Positions 50,109 through 59,883 are shown, numbered from the stretch's first letter. The stretch: DNA of 64,000 nucleotides from Rhizobium sp. R635 (GCF_002211285.1 NZ_LOKX01000001.1:372001-436000); one strand, 5' to 3'. The notes: generated by a model not told the origin, from the sequence alone. Program-made: numbers and translations.

Positions 50109-50132
50109 AAACCCGGCGCGGGCGCCGGGTTT
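50109..50132 (+). terminator. Rho-independent terminator after ubiA
   Basis: A perfect AAACCCGGCGC/GCGCCGGGTTT hairpin, 10 bases after the ubiA stop. Symmetrical A and T ends mean it may also serve the convergent DUF6101 gene. Confidence 0.85.
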
Positions 50133-50181
50133 CAAAATGGTTCTAAAGCGGCCTTGCCGAATGGCGCTGTCGCGATTTCGC

Positions 50182-50748
50182 TCAGTTGCGGGCGATGATT
50201 TCCTTGCCTTCGATCTTCATGGCAACGCCCAGCCGGCCGGTGGTGCGGCGGACAAGGAAGCGCGGACGGCGATTGGCGAAGTAGGAATGCCGGCGGCGCG
50301 GCTTGAGATCGCCGGTGCGAAGGCTCCCGATATGGTCTTCAAGCGGCCGCGCGACACCATCGGCCTCGACCATCAGCATCGGAATGCGGAAGGCTTCCGA
50401 CCAGCTGCGCCAGTCGGCGGCGATATCGCTGAGATCATGGGCGACGAGCAGCGGAATGCAGAGTTCCGGGTCCGCATGGTGGAGTTCGAGCGTCACGGTG
50501 ACTTCGCCGTCGCCGTGGTCTATGGCGCGGGCCGCGACACCCTGAAAGACGCGCTTCGGCAAGGCAATCGACAGCGGCAGGCCGCTGGAGGGAAGGATCT
50601 TACGCAGGACCGCGCCGCGCTCGTCTATCGTGATACTGACGTCATCCGAACAATCATGGATGGCGTAGCTGACCTGCTGGGGAAAGCGGGACGGATCGAG
50701 GCGCAGCGTCGTGCCAGCCCAGGCGGGCTTCATAACGGGATTGATCAT
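50182..50748 (-). CDS. DUF6101-family protein
   Basis: A 188-residue protein conserved in rhizobia as I recall, of unknown function. A beta-rich N-terminal half (RLDPSRFPQQVSYAIHD, VSITIDERGAVLRKILPSSG) and a basic tail (KPRRRHSYFANRRPRFLVRR) that could contact nucleic acid or membrane. No signal peptide. It converges on ubiA. Confidence 0.78.
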   Translation of the reverse strand: MINPVMKPAWAGTTLRLDPSRFPQQVSYAIHDCSDDVSITIDERGAVLRKILPSSGLPLSIALPKRVFQGVAARAIDHGDGEVTVTLELHHADPELCIPLLVAHDLSDIAADWRSWSEAFRIPMLMVEADGVARPLEDHIGSLRTGDLKPRRRHSYFANRRPRFLVRRTTGRLGVAMKIEGKEIIARN

Positions 50749-51047
50749 TTCATTCTACCCTTGTCTTACCTGAGAGCCGGTTTCCGGTCTTCTCCTCGGG
50801 ACTTTTCGTCCTCTATGGCCGACAATAGGCGGCTGCCCTTCCGTACAGCTTAAAAATTGCGGTTAAGAAAACTTTGCCTCCTACGATGGTTATCAAAACC
50901 GAATCCGGCAGGGTTTCCGGAAGGTGAACGGTGCGCTGTGCTGAAATGATGCAAGCCTCGGGTAAGCCTCGGGTAAGTTTTGCGTGGCAAAATGGGGCCA
51001 CCAGCAGTTCGTCGTTCTTTAGAGATTTTGCCAAAAGGGCGCTTTTT
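50749..51047. other. Intergenic region upstream of the DUF1217-type gene
   Basis: About 300 bases between divergent genes. It contains a tandem 11-base repeat (AAGCCTCGGGT twice plus AAG, 50953-50977) and A/T-rich pieces near 50848-50880 that could hold promoters. No other structure seen. Confidence 0.4.
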
Positions 51048-54000
51048 ATGATCACGGCTTCCCTCGCTTACACGATCCTGTCGAAGGATATGACGTCGAG
51101 CCTCAACAAGGTTGCGGCGCAGTCGACGGTCAAGAAGGATGCCCAGTACTACGCGGACAATATCAACAAGGTCACCTCGGTCGACGACTTCCTCGGCGAC
51201 TACAAGCTCTACAGCTATGCGATGAAGGCCTATGGCCTCGAGGACATGACCTACGCTAAGGCCTTCATGAAGAAGGTTCTCGAGAGCGATCTCACCGACC
51301 CCAACAGCTACGCCAACAAGCTCTCCGATACGCGCTACCGCGAATTTGCCGCCGCCTTCAACTTCAACGCGCCTGAAAAGGACGTGCAGACGGATGCGCA
51401 GGAGGACGATCTCATCGGCCTCTACAAGCAGTCCTTCATCGATGCCGACAAGGCGGCGAGCGCCGAGAGCACCTATTACAGCAACAATATCGACGCCGTA
51501 CAGACCGTCGACGATCTGGTCAACAACACAAGGCTGCGCACCTATGTGCTGAAGACTTTCAAGATCGATCCGACCTATGCGTCGACGGATTTTCTGCGGC
51601 AGGTGCTGACGAGTGATCTCAGCGACCCCACGAGCTTCGTCAACACGCAAGGCGGCGACAAGTACAAGGCGCTTGCCGCCCAGTTCAGCTTCAACGCCGA
51701 CGGCACCGTCAATGGCACCGCCCAGACCACCGCTCAGAAGGCTTCGGTCATCGAGACCTACACGCTGAACTCGCAGTCCGTCATCATCGACAATTCGGTC
51801 GGTTCGGATGTCGTCTACGTCAGCAAGACGGCGGCCGACTACAACAAGGCCTATTACACAGCCAAGATCGGCACGATCACCAATGTCGACGATCTGGTCG
51901 CCGACAGTCGCCTGGCGTCCTATATCAAGACGGCCTACAGCATGGGCGCCGATTTCACCGCGGCCGCGCTGAAGACGGTGCTGACCGATCCCGGCTATGC
52001 CCAACTGATGGGCTTTACCAATGTCTATAACGCTTTCAACTTCAACGCTGACGGTTCGACCTCGAACACGGTGCGGGCGCAGTCGATCGATCAGGCGAAC
52101 AAGCTGACATCGGCGGCGTCGAGCACCACCAATTATTACACCCTCACCTCGCGATCGAGCAGCATCACCAATGTCGACGACCTGCTCGCTGACGGCGTGA
52201 TGGCGCGCTACATCAAGGATGCCTACGGCCTCGGCGTAAACTTCAGCAATGCCGAGCTGAAGAGCATTTTGACGGATTCGGCCTATGCTGCGGCCCAAGG
52301 GAAGGCCGGCCTCAATGCCGACTTCAACTTCAATGCCGATGGCTCGATCAACGGTTCGCTGATCCAGACCGATACGCAGCTCAAGTCGACCACCGACAAG
52401 TCTGCGGCGAATGCAACGCACTTCAACGGCATGATCGGCAGCGTCAACAACGTCGACGACATCATGTCCGATCCCGTTGCCGTCAGCTATATCAGAACCA
52501 GCATGCAGATCGCGGACAGCGTCTCCGATGCGACCTTGAGGACATTCCTCGTCGATCCGGCGGCTGCCAGCGCTCAAGGCTACAGCGACGTTCACGAGCT
52601 CTTCAATTTCAAGACGGACGGGTCGGTCGCTACCCTCTATGCTTCGCAGAGTGCCGCACAAAGCGCGAGCACCGCCAGCAAGGCCGATAATGCTGCGGTC
52701 TATTACCAGTCCACGATCGCGGGCATCTCAAATGTCGATCAGCTGCTGGCGGACCAAAAGTTGAACAATTTCGTCCGCAACGCCTATGGCGTCCCATCGA
52801 CGGTCAGTGACGTCGATCTTCGTGCCATCCTCACCGATCAGAGCGGCACCGGCACCTATGCCGACGTCGCCGCCGCCTTCAACTTCCAGGTAGACGGTTC
52901 GCTCGAGGATGGCATGGCGGCGCAGACGGCCACCCAGATCAGCAACACGAAATTTGCAGCCGCCGCACGCACGGATGACTATTCCTCCCGGATGGCGACG
53001 ATTACCAACGTCGATGATCTCATTGCCGATCCTGCCATCACCAATTTCCTGAAGAGCACCTACAACCTGCCGACCAATATCTCGGACGCCGACCTGAGGA
53101 GCATCCTGACCGATCCGGCGGCCGCTTCCGCAGCCGGCTACGCCGATCTGAATGCCGATTTCAACTTCGCCGCCGACGGGTCGCTTCCGGTTGTCAGCTC
53201 GGTCCAGACCGCCGCCCAGGCGCAGACCACCAACGACAATTATGCAGCGCGCTATGACGACGAGCGCGATGAGGCGATCGACGAGGTCGCCGACAATTAC
53301 AAGAGCATGATGGCCGACAGCACCAGTCTGCTCGATTTCTCCGAGATCAAGAGCGTCAACGATTTCCTGCGCACCAATTCGGCGGCGGACTTCACCAAGA
53401 GCAACGACAATCTGCCGGATCTCTTTCATGTGGCGTTGCAGGCCTTTGGCCTGACCGATCAGGAGGTATCGCGCTCGATGATGCGCAAGATCCTGACGAG
53501 CGACGCATACGACCCGAACGGCTATATCGCCTCCCTCAAGGACGAGCGCATCACCAACCTTGCTCGCGCCTTCAATTTCGGCCCCGACGGCAAGGCGGCG
53601 TCGCCCTTCCAGGCGCTTCCGGACGCCACCATGGCCAAATACGCCACCGACTACAAGTCGCATGTCACCATGCTGCTGAAGGACGGCCCGGTGAAGGACA
53701 AGGCGGCCAAGGATGCGACGGCCGAGGTCGATTATTTCGCAAAGGGCATGGCGAAGGTGAAGTCGCTCGACGATTTCCTCGACGACAGCCGGCTGACCGA
53801 CCTGGTGCTGAAGGCGAACAACCTTGACCCGAAGGATTACGACAAGGCCACGCTGAAGAAGATCTTCACTTCGGATCCCGACGACAAGAAGAGCTATCTG
53901 AACGACAAGGCCGATGCGCGCTTCAAGGATATCGTCGCCGCCTTCAACTTCGACAAGGACGGCAATCTGACCCGCGCCAAGATTGGCGCCGTCCAGAACA

Positions 54001-54383
54001 AGGCGGCCGAGGATCGCACGCAGCAGCTCTACCTGCAGCAGACGCTGGAAACCCAGGAGGGCGAAACCAACGACGGTGTGCGCCTGGCGCTCTACTTCAG
54101 CCGCAAGGCCTCGAGCATCACCTCGATCTATTCGATCCTCGGCGATAAGGCGCTCTACCAGGTCATCACGACCGCCTACAGCCTGCCGTCGCAGATTTCA
54201 GGCATGGATGTCGCCAAGCAGGCCGATCTCATCAACCGCTTCGTCAAGCTGGAGGATCTTCAGGATCCGAAAAAGGTCGACAAGCTGCTGAAACGCTTCA
54301 CCGCGATGTACGACGTCCAGAACACCTCGCAGCAGTCGCCGGCGCTGATGATCCTGACCGGCGGCGGCACGCAGCAGGCCTGA
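51048..54383 (+). CDS. Long DUF1217-like tandem-repeat protein
   Basis: A 1,111-residue protein from the Met at 51048 (MITASLAYTILSKDMTSSL), with AAAAGGG at 8 bases. About ten units of roughly 80-110 residues recur, each with a ...YY/YxxxI...NVDDLxxDxxLxxYIKxAY...LxxILTD...FNFxADGS pattern; examples are ITNVDDLVADSRLASYIKTA and ITNVDDLIADPAITNFLKST. The units match DUF1217, a family that in rhizobia is otherwise found as a shorter protein linked to flagella. No signal peptide, membrane helix or enzyme motif is seen. The repeats are diverged from one another, so it is not a recent expansion. Confidence 0.8.
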   Translation: MITASLAYTILSKDMTSSLNKVAAQSTVKKDAQYYADNINKVTSVDDFLGDYKLYSYAMKAYGLEDMTYAKAFMKKVLESDLTDPNSYANKLSDTRYREFAAAFNFNAPEKDVQTDAQEDDLIGLYKQSFIDADKAASAESTYYSNNIDAVQTVDDLVNNTRLRTYVLKTFKIDPTYASTDFLRQVLTSDLSDPTSFVNTQGGDKYKALAAQFSFNADGTVNGTAQTTAQKASVIETYTLNSQSVIIDNSVGSDVVYVSKTAADYNKAYYTAKIGTITNVDDLVADSRLASYIKTAYSMGADFTAAALKTVLTDPGYAQLMGFTNVYNAFNFNADGSTSNTVRAQSIDQANKLTSAASSTTNYYTLTSRSSSITNVDDLLADGVMARYIKDAYGLGVNFSNAELKSILTDSAYAAAQGKAGLNADFNFNADGSINGSLIQTDTQLKSTTDKSAANATHFNGMIGSVNNVDDIMSDPVAVSYIRTSMQIADSVSDATLRTFLVDPAAASAQGYSDVHELFNFKTDGSVATLYASQSAAQSASTASKADNAAVYYQSTIAGISNVDQLLADQKLNNFVRNAYGVPSTVSDVDLRAILTDQSGTGTYADVAAAFNFQVDGSLEDGMAAQTATQISNTKFAAAARTDDYSSRMATITNVDDLIADPAITNFLKSTYNLPTNISDADLRSILTDPAAASAAGYADLNADFNFAADGSLPVVSSVQTAAQAQTTNDNYAARYDDERDEAIDEVADNYKSMMADSTSLLDFSEIKSVNDFLRTNSAADFTKSNDNLPDLFHVALQAFGLTDQEVSRSMMRKILTSDAYDPNGYIASLKDERITNLARAFNFGPDGKAASPFQALPDATMAKYATDYKSHVTMLLKDGPVKDKAAKDATAEVDYFAKGMAKVKSLDDFLDDSRLTDLVLKANNLDPKDYDKATLKKIFTSDPDDKKSYLNDKADARFKDIVAAFNFDKDGNLTRAKIGAVQNKAAEDRTQQLYLQQTLETQEGETNDGVRLALYFSRKASSITSIYSILGDKALYQVITTAYSLPSQISGMDVAKQADLINRFVKLEDLQDPKKVDKLLKRFTAMYDVQNTSQQSPALMILTGGGTQQA

Positions 54384-54395
54384 TGGCGCTGACGG

Positions 54396-55838
54396 TCAGC
54401 CTCGCGGATCGAGGCTGACAACCTTCCCCGGATTCATGATATCAGCCGGATCGAAGGCGCGCTTGATGCGGCGCATCAGTTCGATCTCGATTGCCGGGCG
54501 GATCGCCGCCAGCTCGTCGCGCTTCAGCTGGCCGATCCCGTGCTCGGCCGAGATCGAGCCGCCATGAGCAAGCACCAGCCCATGCACGATATGGTTCATT
54601 TCGCGCCAGCGGGCGATGAAGGCCGCCTTGTCGGCGCCGACCGGCTGCGAAATATTGTAATGGATATTGCCGTCGCCCATATGGCCGAAGGCGCAGATGC
54701 GGGCGCCCGGCATCGCCTTCATCACTGCCGCTTCCGCCTCGGCCATGAAATGCGGGATCTTCGACACCGGCACCGAAACGTCGTGCTTGATCGACCCGCC
54801 TTCCGGCTTCTGAGCATCCGACATGCTTTCGCGCATGTGCCAGATTGCTTTCTGCTGCGCCACGGATGCGGCGATTGCGGCATCCAGCACCAGCCCGGCC
54901 CCGAAACCCTGTTCCAACAGGCCATTCATCATCCGCTCCGCAGTCTCGGCCGAGTCCGAGGTCGAGATGTCGATCAGCACGTACCAGGGATAGGCCGCAT
55001 TGAGGGGATCGCGCACACCCTCGATATGACGGGTGGTGATCTCGACGCCGAAACGCGGCATCAGTTCGAAACCGGTGAGCGAGGCGCCGCAGAGGCTTGA
55101 GGCAAGGTTGAAAAGGGCAAGCGCATCCTCGACCGAATTCACGCCGGCAAATGCCACCTGATGGCCGAGCGGCTGCGGGAAGAGTTTCAGCACGGCGCCG
55201 GTGATGATGCCGAGCGTGCCTTCGGCGCCGATGAAGAGGTCGCGCAGGTCGTAGCCGGTATTGTCCTTCTTCAAGCGACGTAACCCGTCCCAGATTTCGC
55301 CGGTCGGCAGCACCACTTCGAGGCCGAGGCAGAGCTGGCGCATATTGCCGTAGGCAAGCACGGCCGTGCCGCCGGCATTGGTCGAAAGGTTGCCGCCGAT
55401 GCGGCAGGAGCCCTCCGAGCCGAGCGACAGCGGAAAGAGCCGCCCATGCGCCTCGGCCGCCTTCTGCACTTCGGCCAGGATGGCGCCGCCATCGGCCACC
55501 AGCACGTTCGCCACCGGATCGACATCGCGAATCCGGTTCATGCGTTCGAGCGAGAGGATGATATCGCACTTGCCCTCGCGCGGCGTCTGGCCGCCGACGA
55601 GACCGGTATTGCCGGTCTGCGGCACGATCGCCGTTCCGGTCTCGGTCGCGAGCTTCATGATCGCGGAGACTTCCTCGACCGAACCGGGCTTCAACAGGAG
55701 AGGGGAGGAGCCGTGATAGAGCCCTCGGTTTTCGACCAGATGCGGCGCAAGATCAGCCTCGCTGCGAAGCGCGTGCCTGCTGCCGACGATGGCTGCGAAG
55801 CGGTCGAGATGTTCGGTGGAAATGCTGGGACTGCTCAT
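54396..55838 (-). CDS. FAD-binding oxidoreductase (D-2-hydroxyacid dehydrogenase type)
   Basis: About 480 residues. The PCMH FAD domain has PQTGNTGLVGGQTP and LGSEGSCRIGGNLSTNAGG; the C-terminal part has GHMGDGNIHYNI and LVLAHGGSISAEHGIGQLKR, as in glycolate oxidase GlcD, D-lactate and D-2-hydroxyglutarate dehydrogenases. The substrate is a 2-hydroxyacid by family; which one is unclear. The Met at 55838 has GGAGA 9 bases upstream; earlier Met codons are possible. Confidence 0.88.
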   Translation of the reverse strand: MSSPSISTEHLDRFAAIVGSRHALRSEADLAPHLVENRGLYHGSSPLLLKPGSVEEVSAIMKLATETGTAIVPQTGNTGLVGGQTPREGKCDIILSLERMNRIRDVDPVANVLVADGGAILAEVQKAAEAHGRLFPLSLGSEGSCRIGGNLSTNAGGTAVLAYGNMRQLCLGLEVVLPTGEIWDGLRRLKKDNTGYDLRDLFIGAEGTLGIITGAVLKLFPQPLGHQVAFAGVNSVEDALALFNLASSLCGASLTGFELMPRFGVEITTRHIEGVRDPLNAAYPWYVLIDISTSDSAETAERMMNGLLEQGFGAGLVLDAAIAASVAQQKAIWHMRESMSDAQKPEGGSIKHDVSVPVSKIPHFMAEAEAAVMKAMPGARICAFGHMGDGNIHYNISQPVGADKAAFIARWREMNHIVHGLVLAHGGSISAEHGIGQLKRDELAAIRPAIEIELMRRIKRAFDPADIMNPGKVVSLDPRG

Positions 55839-55867
55839 CGGGCGATTCTCCATCCTCATTCTCGGCT

Positions 55868-56842
55868 TCAGTCGCGGGGGGCGGCAGCCCGCTGCAGGCG
55901 GTCGTTGATGGCCTCGCCCAGCCCTTCTTCGGGAATGGGCGAAAAGGCGATGCTCGACGCGCCGCTGGCGTCGGCCCGCTTCATGTAGTCGAAAAGATTT
56001 GCCGCTGCCTCGGCAAGATCGCCGCGCGGGCTGAGATCGAGAACGATTCGCGCGCCGTCCGCGCCGGAGACGGCAGGGCCGCCGAAGGTGATCAGCGCTT
56101 CTCCGGGTTCCGCCGCCGTCGCGTTGAGACGCACCGACGCCCCCGGCGCGTAATGCGAGGCGAGCATGCCGGGCGCCTCGATCGCCGCCGATGCCGTCCT
56201 CGGCCGCAGCAGCCGCTGGCCTGCGACGCGCTCGATCTCGCGTGCCGCCAACCCGCCGGGGCGCAGCAGCCTCAGCCGGCCTTCCTCTACTTTGACGATC
56301 GTCGATTCGACGCCGACCGCACTTGGACCCGCGTCGAGGATCAACGGGATTTTCGTCCCGAGATCGGCTTCGACATGGGCGGCGCTCGTCGCGCTGATCC
56401 CGCCCGAGGTGTTGGCGCTGGGTGCGGCAAGCGGATGTCCCAAGGCGCCGATCAAGGCGCCCGCGAAACCCATCGGCACACGCACGCCGACGCTGTCGAG
56501 CCCGGCGGTCGCCAGCGAGTGGATCGGGCTGTCAGGCTTCAGCGGCAGCACGAGCGTCAGTGGCCCGGGCCAGAAGGCGATGGCGAGCGCCCGCGAAACC
56601 GGGTCGAATTCGGCATGCTCTTCAGCCATCTCAAGATCGGCCATGTGGCAGATCAGCGGGTTGAAGCGCGGCCGTCCCTTGGTCTCATAGATGCGGGTGA
56701 TCGCCGCCGGATTGGTGGCGTCGGCAGCGAGGCCATAGACGGTCTCCGTCGGGATGGCGATGGCGAAGCCGTCGGCCAGCGCGGCCGAGCCCGCTTCGAG
56801 CGCTGCCTGCCGATCCGTCCTGATGTCGATGATGCGTGCCAT
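55868..56842 (-). CDS. tsaC: L-threonylcarbamoyladenylate synthase
   Basis: A 324-residue YrdC/Sua5-type enzyme that makes threonylcarbamoyl-AMP for the t6A modification of tRNAs decoding ANN codons. FAIAIPTETVYGLAADATNP, KGRPRFNPLICH, AFWPGPLTLVL, LAAPSANTSGG are diagnostic; a C-terminal Sua5 domain (RLLRPRTASAAIEAPGMLASHYAP) follows. Met at 56842 opens MARIIDI, the conserved start; a Met 30 bases upstream has a GGAAAG and cannot be ruled out. Confidence 0.92.
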   Translation of the reverse strand: MARIIDIRTDRQAALEAGSAALADGFAIAIPTETVYGLAADATNPAAITRIYETKGRPRFNPLICHMADLEMAEEHAEFDPVSRALAIAFWPGPLTLVLPLKPDSPIHSLATAGLDSVGVRVPMGFAGALIGALGHPLAAPSANTSGGISATSAAHVEADLGTKIPLILDAGPSAVGVESTIVKVEEGRLRLLRPGGLAAREIERVAGQRLLRPRTASAAIEAPGMLASHYAPGASVRLNATAAEPGEALITFGGPAVSGADGARIVLDLSPRGDLAEAAANLFDYMKRADASGASSIAFSPIPEEGLGEAINDRLQRAAAPRD

Positions 56843-56910
56843 ATGCTGCCCGTGTCTGGTTCCGGCAGTCATTAGGCTTTCCGCCGCCCGCGATCAATCG
56901 CCTTGTTCGC

Positions 56911-57519
56911 CTAGAGTTGGCGGATGATTTCGCGCAGTTGTTCGTTGCGGGCGCCAAGCAGCAGGATGTTGCGGATCGCCGCCTGCGGATCATGGGTGCG
57001 GAAGAGCAGCCCGTTGCCGCGCACCGACCGGTCGATGCTCATCTTTTCCGAGGAATCCTCGCCCGGTTTCATCGCGACGGCAAAATACATCCTGGAATAG
57101 CCGACATCGATGCGTTCGAAGAAGTTGTCGTTGTCGCCGATATCGGAATAGAAATTGGAGATGTAGAAGGCCCAGCTCACCTCTTCATAATGAGCGAACT
57201 TCGTGCGTGAGGCCGTCACGTGGCAATAGCCGAGATGCGGGCTGTCCTCCAGCGTCCGGTGGAAGATCATCTTCGGAAACTGGATCGAGTGGTGAAAGCC
57301 GTTGATGTGCTGATGCGTCTTCTCGCCGGCCACCTGCAGCTTGCGGCCGGTTTTTGCGGCGACCTCGTCATGGGTGAGGTAACGCCTTTCCTCCGCCAGC
57401 CAGTGCCGCCGCTCGCGGGGGATGCGGCCGGTGCGCAAGAATTCGGAATGGGCGGCAATCGGCTGCCGTTCCTGGAATCTGGTCGGGTCTTTCGCATCGA
57501 AATAACGGAGTTTGGCCAT
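56911..57519 (-). CDS. Conserved hypothetical protein
   Basis: A 202-residue protein I do not recognise. FDAKDPTRFQERQPIAAHSE, RRYLTHDEVAAKTGRKLQ, FYSDIGDNDNFFERIDVGYSRMYF and a C-terminal NILLLGARNEQLREIIRQL leucine-rich helix are visible. The middle is rich in aromatic residues. No signal peptide or membrane helix. The Met at 57519 has GGAG 10 bases ahead. Confidence 0.68.
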   Translation of the reverse strand: MAKLRYFDAKDPTRFQERQPIAAHSEFLRTGRIPRERRHWLAEERRYLTHDEVAAKTGRKLQVAGEKTHQHINGFHHSIQFPKMIFHRTLEDSPHLGYCHVTASRTKFAHYEEVSWAFYISNFYSDIGDNDNFFERIDVGYSRMYFAVAMKPGEDSSEKMSIDRSVRGNGLLFRTHDPQAAIRNILLLGARNEQLREIIRQL

Positions 57520-57845
57520 GGTTCGCGTTCTCCGGTCGGCCTGCAATCGTGAAGAAGATAGGACGGTATGCTTAAGGCGGTGTTAAGAAGCGGCCGGGGC
57601 TTTTTCAGGAACAGGGCAAGCGCCGTCAGATGTCGCAAATAAGACAAATATCGATATCCCGCACCTGATCTCTTCGCGGAACCGGCCTTTACGCCGCGTC
57701 GTAACTGACGATAATTGCCGGGAGAGTCGGGCGATGCGATCGACCGGGATGAGCCGCTTGCGCCTTGCTGCATCCTGTCGTCAATTTCGAAGCCGATGTC
57801 GCATTGTAACCAAGGGGCGGTCATAGCAGGTGATTAAATGACCCC
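57520..57845. other. Intergenic stretch upstream of the Rieske oxygenase
   Basis: About 325 bases between divergent genes. AT-rich around 57640-57660 (AAATAAGACAAATATCGATAT); no clear palindrome or gene. Confidence 0.35.
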
Positions 57846-59180
57846 ATGAACAATTCTCCTGATGGAGAGGAAGCGGTCTCGCTTCCGCCGGCCTTCTCTC
57901 CCGAAGGCGGTAGCCCGGTGCACGAGGACATGAAGATGGATATTCGCAGCAACGTTTTACGTCAGCTCAAGAACCGCCGCGAGGGATTCAGCCTCGAGCA
58001 GCCGTTCTACACCGACGAGGATTATTTCCAGCTCGACATGGAGATGATCTATTATCGCGACTGGCTGTTCATCGGCCATGATTGCGAACTGCCGAAGGCG
58101 GGAGCCTATTTCACCGTCCAGATCGGCAAATATCCGGTCGTCATCGTCCGCGGCCGCGACAATGTCATTCGCGCCTTCCACAATAGCTGTCGCCATCGCG
58201 GTTCGCGCGTCTGCACCAAGGAGCACGGCTCCTCCGTGCGTCTCGTCTGCCCCTATCACCAGTGGACCTATGATCTCGACGGCAAGCTCGCCTTCGCCCG
58301 TCACATGGGCGATGATTTCGACAAATCGGGCTTCAACCTGAAGCCGGTCCATTGCGAAAGCGTGGCAGGCTACATTTTCATCTGCCTCGCCAACACTGCC
58401 CCGGATTTCCAGCCGGTGCGCGACAAGATCGAGCCCTATATGGCGCCGCACGGGATCGGCGAAACCAAGGTCGCCTTCCAGAGCACGATCATCGAGAAGG
58501 GCAACTGGAAACTCGTCTGGGAGAATAACCGCGAGTGCTATCACTGCGCCGCCAATCACCCCGAACTCTGCCGCACCTATCCCGAAGCGCCGAGCGTGAC
58601 GGGCACGGATGGCGGCGCCGACGATCCCGAGATCGCCGGCCATTGGGCGCGCTGCGAGGCCGCCGGCCTGCCGAGCAAGTTCCAGATTTCGCCGGACGGT
58701 CAGTTCCGCACCGCCCGCATGCCGCTGATCGAGGACGCCGAGAGCTACACCATGTCCGGCAAGCCCGCCGTCAATCGCCGGATTTCCGACGATATCTCGA
58801 TCAACCGCATCGGCACCATGCTCCTCTTCCACTATCCGACGACGTGGAACCACCTGCTCGGCGACCACGCCATCTCCTTCCGCGTGCTGCCTCTCAATGC
58901 CAACGAGACGGCGGTGACGACCAAGTGGCTCGTCCACAAGGATGCGGTCGAAGGCGTGGATTACAATCTGGAAGAACTGACCCACGTCTGGACCGAGACC
59001 AACGATCAGGACCGCCGCATCGTCGAAGAAAACGCCTTCGGCATTCACTCGCCCGCCTATGAGCCCGGCCCCTATTCTGTCGTGCATGAAGGCGGCGTCA
59101 TGCAGTTCCTCGAATGGTATTCGAACTTCATGGTGAATCGTCTGCAGGGCGATCAGGCGAAAATCTCTGCCGTGGCGTAG
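57846..59180 (+). CDS. gbcA: Rieske non-haem iron oxygenase, glycine betaine monooxygenase type
   Basis: A 444-residue terminal oxygenase subunit. Rieske ligands Cys115/His117 and Cys135/His138 are in NSCRHRGSRVC and VCPYHQW; the non-haem iron ligands are in ENNRECYHCAANH (Glu230, His233, His238). The sequence resembles GbcA and stachydrine/carnitine demethylase oxygenases that remove N-methyl groups. The reductase partner (GbcB type) is not nearby. Start 57846 or the Met at 57930; neither has a strong ribosome site. Confidence 0.82.
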   Translation: MNNSPDGEEAVSLPPAFSPEGGSPVHEDMKMDIRSNVLRQLKNRREGFSLEQPFYTDEDYFQLDMEMIYYRDWLFIGHDCELPKAGAYFTVQIGKYPVVIVRGRDNVIRAFHNSCRHRGSRVCTKEHGSSVRLVCPYHQWTYDLDGKLAFARHMGDDFDKSGFNLKPVHCESVAGYIFICLANTAPDFQPVRDKIEPYMAPHGIGETKVAFQSTIIEKGNWKLVWENNRECYHCAANHPELCRTYPEAPSVTGTDGGADDPEIAGHWARCEAAGLPSKFQISPDGQFRTARMPLIEDAESYTMSGKPAVNRRISDDISINRIGTMLLFHYPTTWNHLLGDHAISFRVLPLNANETAVTTKWLVHKDAVEGVDYNLEELTHVWTETNDQDRRIVEENAFGIHSPAYEPGPYSVVHEGGVMQFLEWYSNFMVNRLQGDQAKISAVA

Positions 59181-59318
59181 AACACTGACCGGTTAATGTC
59201 CGGTTCAGTTCGACTTCTCTAAAAGGGAAAGCAGCCGGTTCCCCGGCCGCTTTCGGAACCATTCGGGCGCGAAAGCGTTGCTGAGCAGGCGGTGTCCGCT
59301 GTTGAATGGGAGAAAGAA

Positions 59319-59789
59319 ATGATCGGGCTGAGAAACAAGATCGCGACCGCAGTTCTGGCTGCCGCCGTCGTTCTGACAGGCTTCGTGCCGTCGCAGGCAA
59401 TGCAGATGCCCACCGCCCCGCAGATGGAAAAACCTTCCGCGGTCGAGAACGTCCAGTACCGCCGCTACTATCGCGGCGATTACTACCGGCCCGGCTATCG
59501 CCCCGGCGCTTACTACCGGCCCGGCTATTACGGCGGCTATCGCGGATATAGCTACTACCGCCCGGGCTATCGCCGCTATAACGGCTACTGGTATCCGCTC
59601 GCTGCCTTCGGCGCCGGAGCGGTCATCGGCGGCGCTATCGTCGCCCAGCCGCGTTACGTCGAGCCCGCGCCTCGCATGGGGTCAAGCCACGTCGCCTGGT
59701 GCGCCAACCGCTACCGGTCTTATCGCGCTTACGACAATACCTTCCAGCCCTATAACGGCCCGCGCCAGCAGTGCTATTCGCCATATTGA
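59319..59789 (+). CDS. BA14K-family small exported protein
   Basis: A 156-residue protein. A signal peptide ([20 protein letters not shown]) is followed by a Tyr/Arg/Gly-rich repeat segment ([20 protein letters not shown]), a hydrophobic stretch, and a C-terminal [24 protein letters not shown] motif with GPRQQC, the BA14K signature (lectin-like immunoreactive protein of Brucella). GGGAGA lies 5 bases before ATG 59319. Confidence 0.9.
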   Translation: MIGLRNKIATAVLAAAVVLTGFVPSQAMQMPTAPQMEKPSAVENVQYRRYYRGDYYRPGYRPGAYYRPGYYGGYRGYSYYRPGYRRYNGYWYPLAAFGAGAVIGGAIVAQPRYVEPAPRMGSSHVAWCANRYRSYRAYDNTFQPYNGPRQQCYSPY

Positions 59790-59818
59790 TAGGTCCCGAA
59801 TACTGCTTCTCACCCTGA

Positions 59819-59844
59819 CCCTCTCCCCGAAAAACGGGAGAGGG
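59819..59844. terminator. Hairpin after the BA14K gene
   Basis: CCCTCTCCC/GGGAGAGGG, a 9-bp stem with an A-rich loop; lacks a T-run, so it may instead be a member of a palindromic repeat family (compare the CTCTCCCC wording of RIME-type copies). Confidence 0.45.
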
Positions 59845-59883
59845 GACGTGTCAAGCGCGAAACAAGCGGCCGTCCTGCGAAAC

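Noticed and set aside
50850..52661. Long minus-strand reading frame opposite the DUF1217-like gene
   Set aside because: It is the antisense shadow of the repeat protein: repetitive hydrophobic and charged wording, no ribosome site, no family motif, and codon use typical of the reverse strand of GC-rich coding sequence.
59819..59844. Complete RIME copy
   Set aside because: Only the CTCTCCCC/GGGAGAGG hairpin is shared; the rest of the family wording is missing, so it is listed as a hairpin only.
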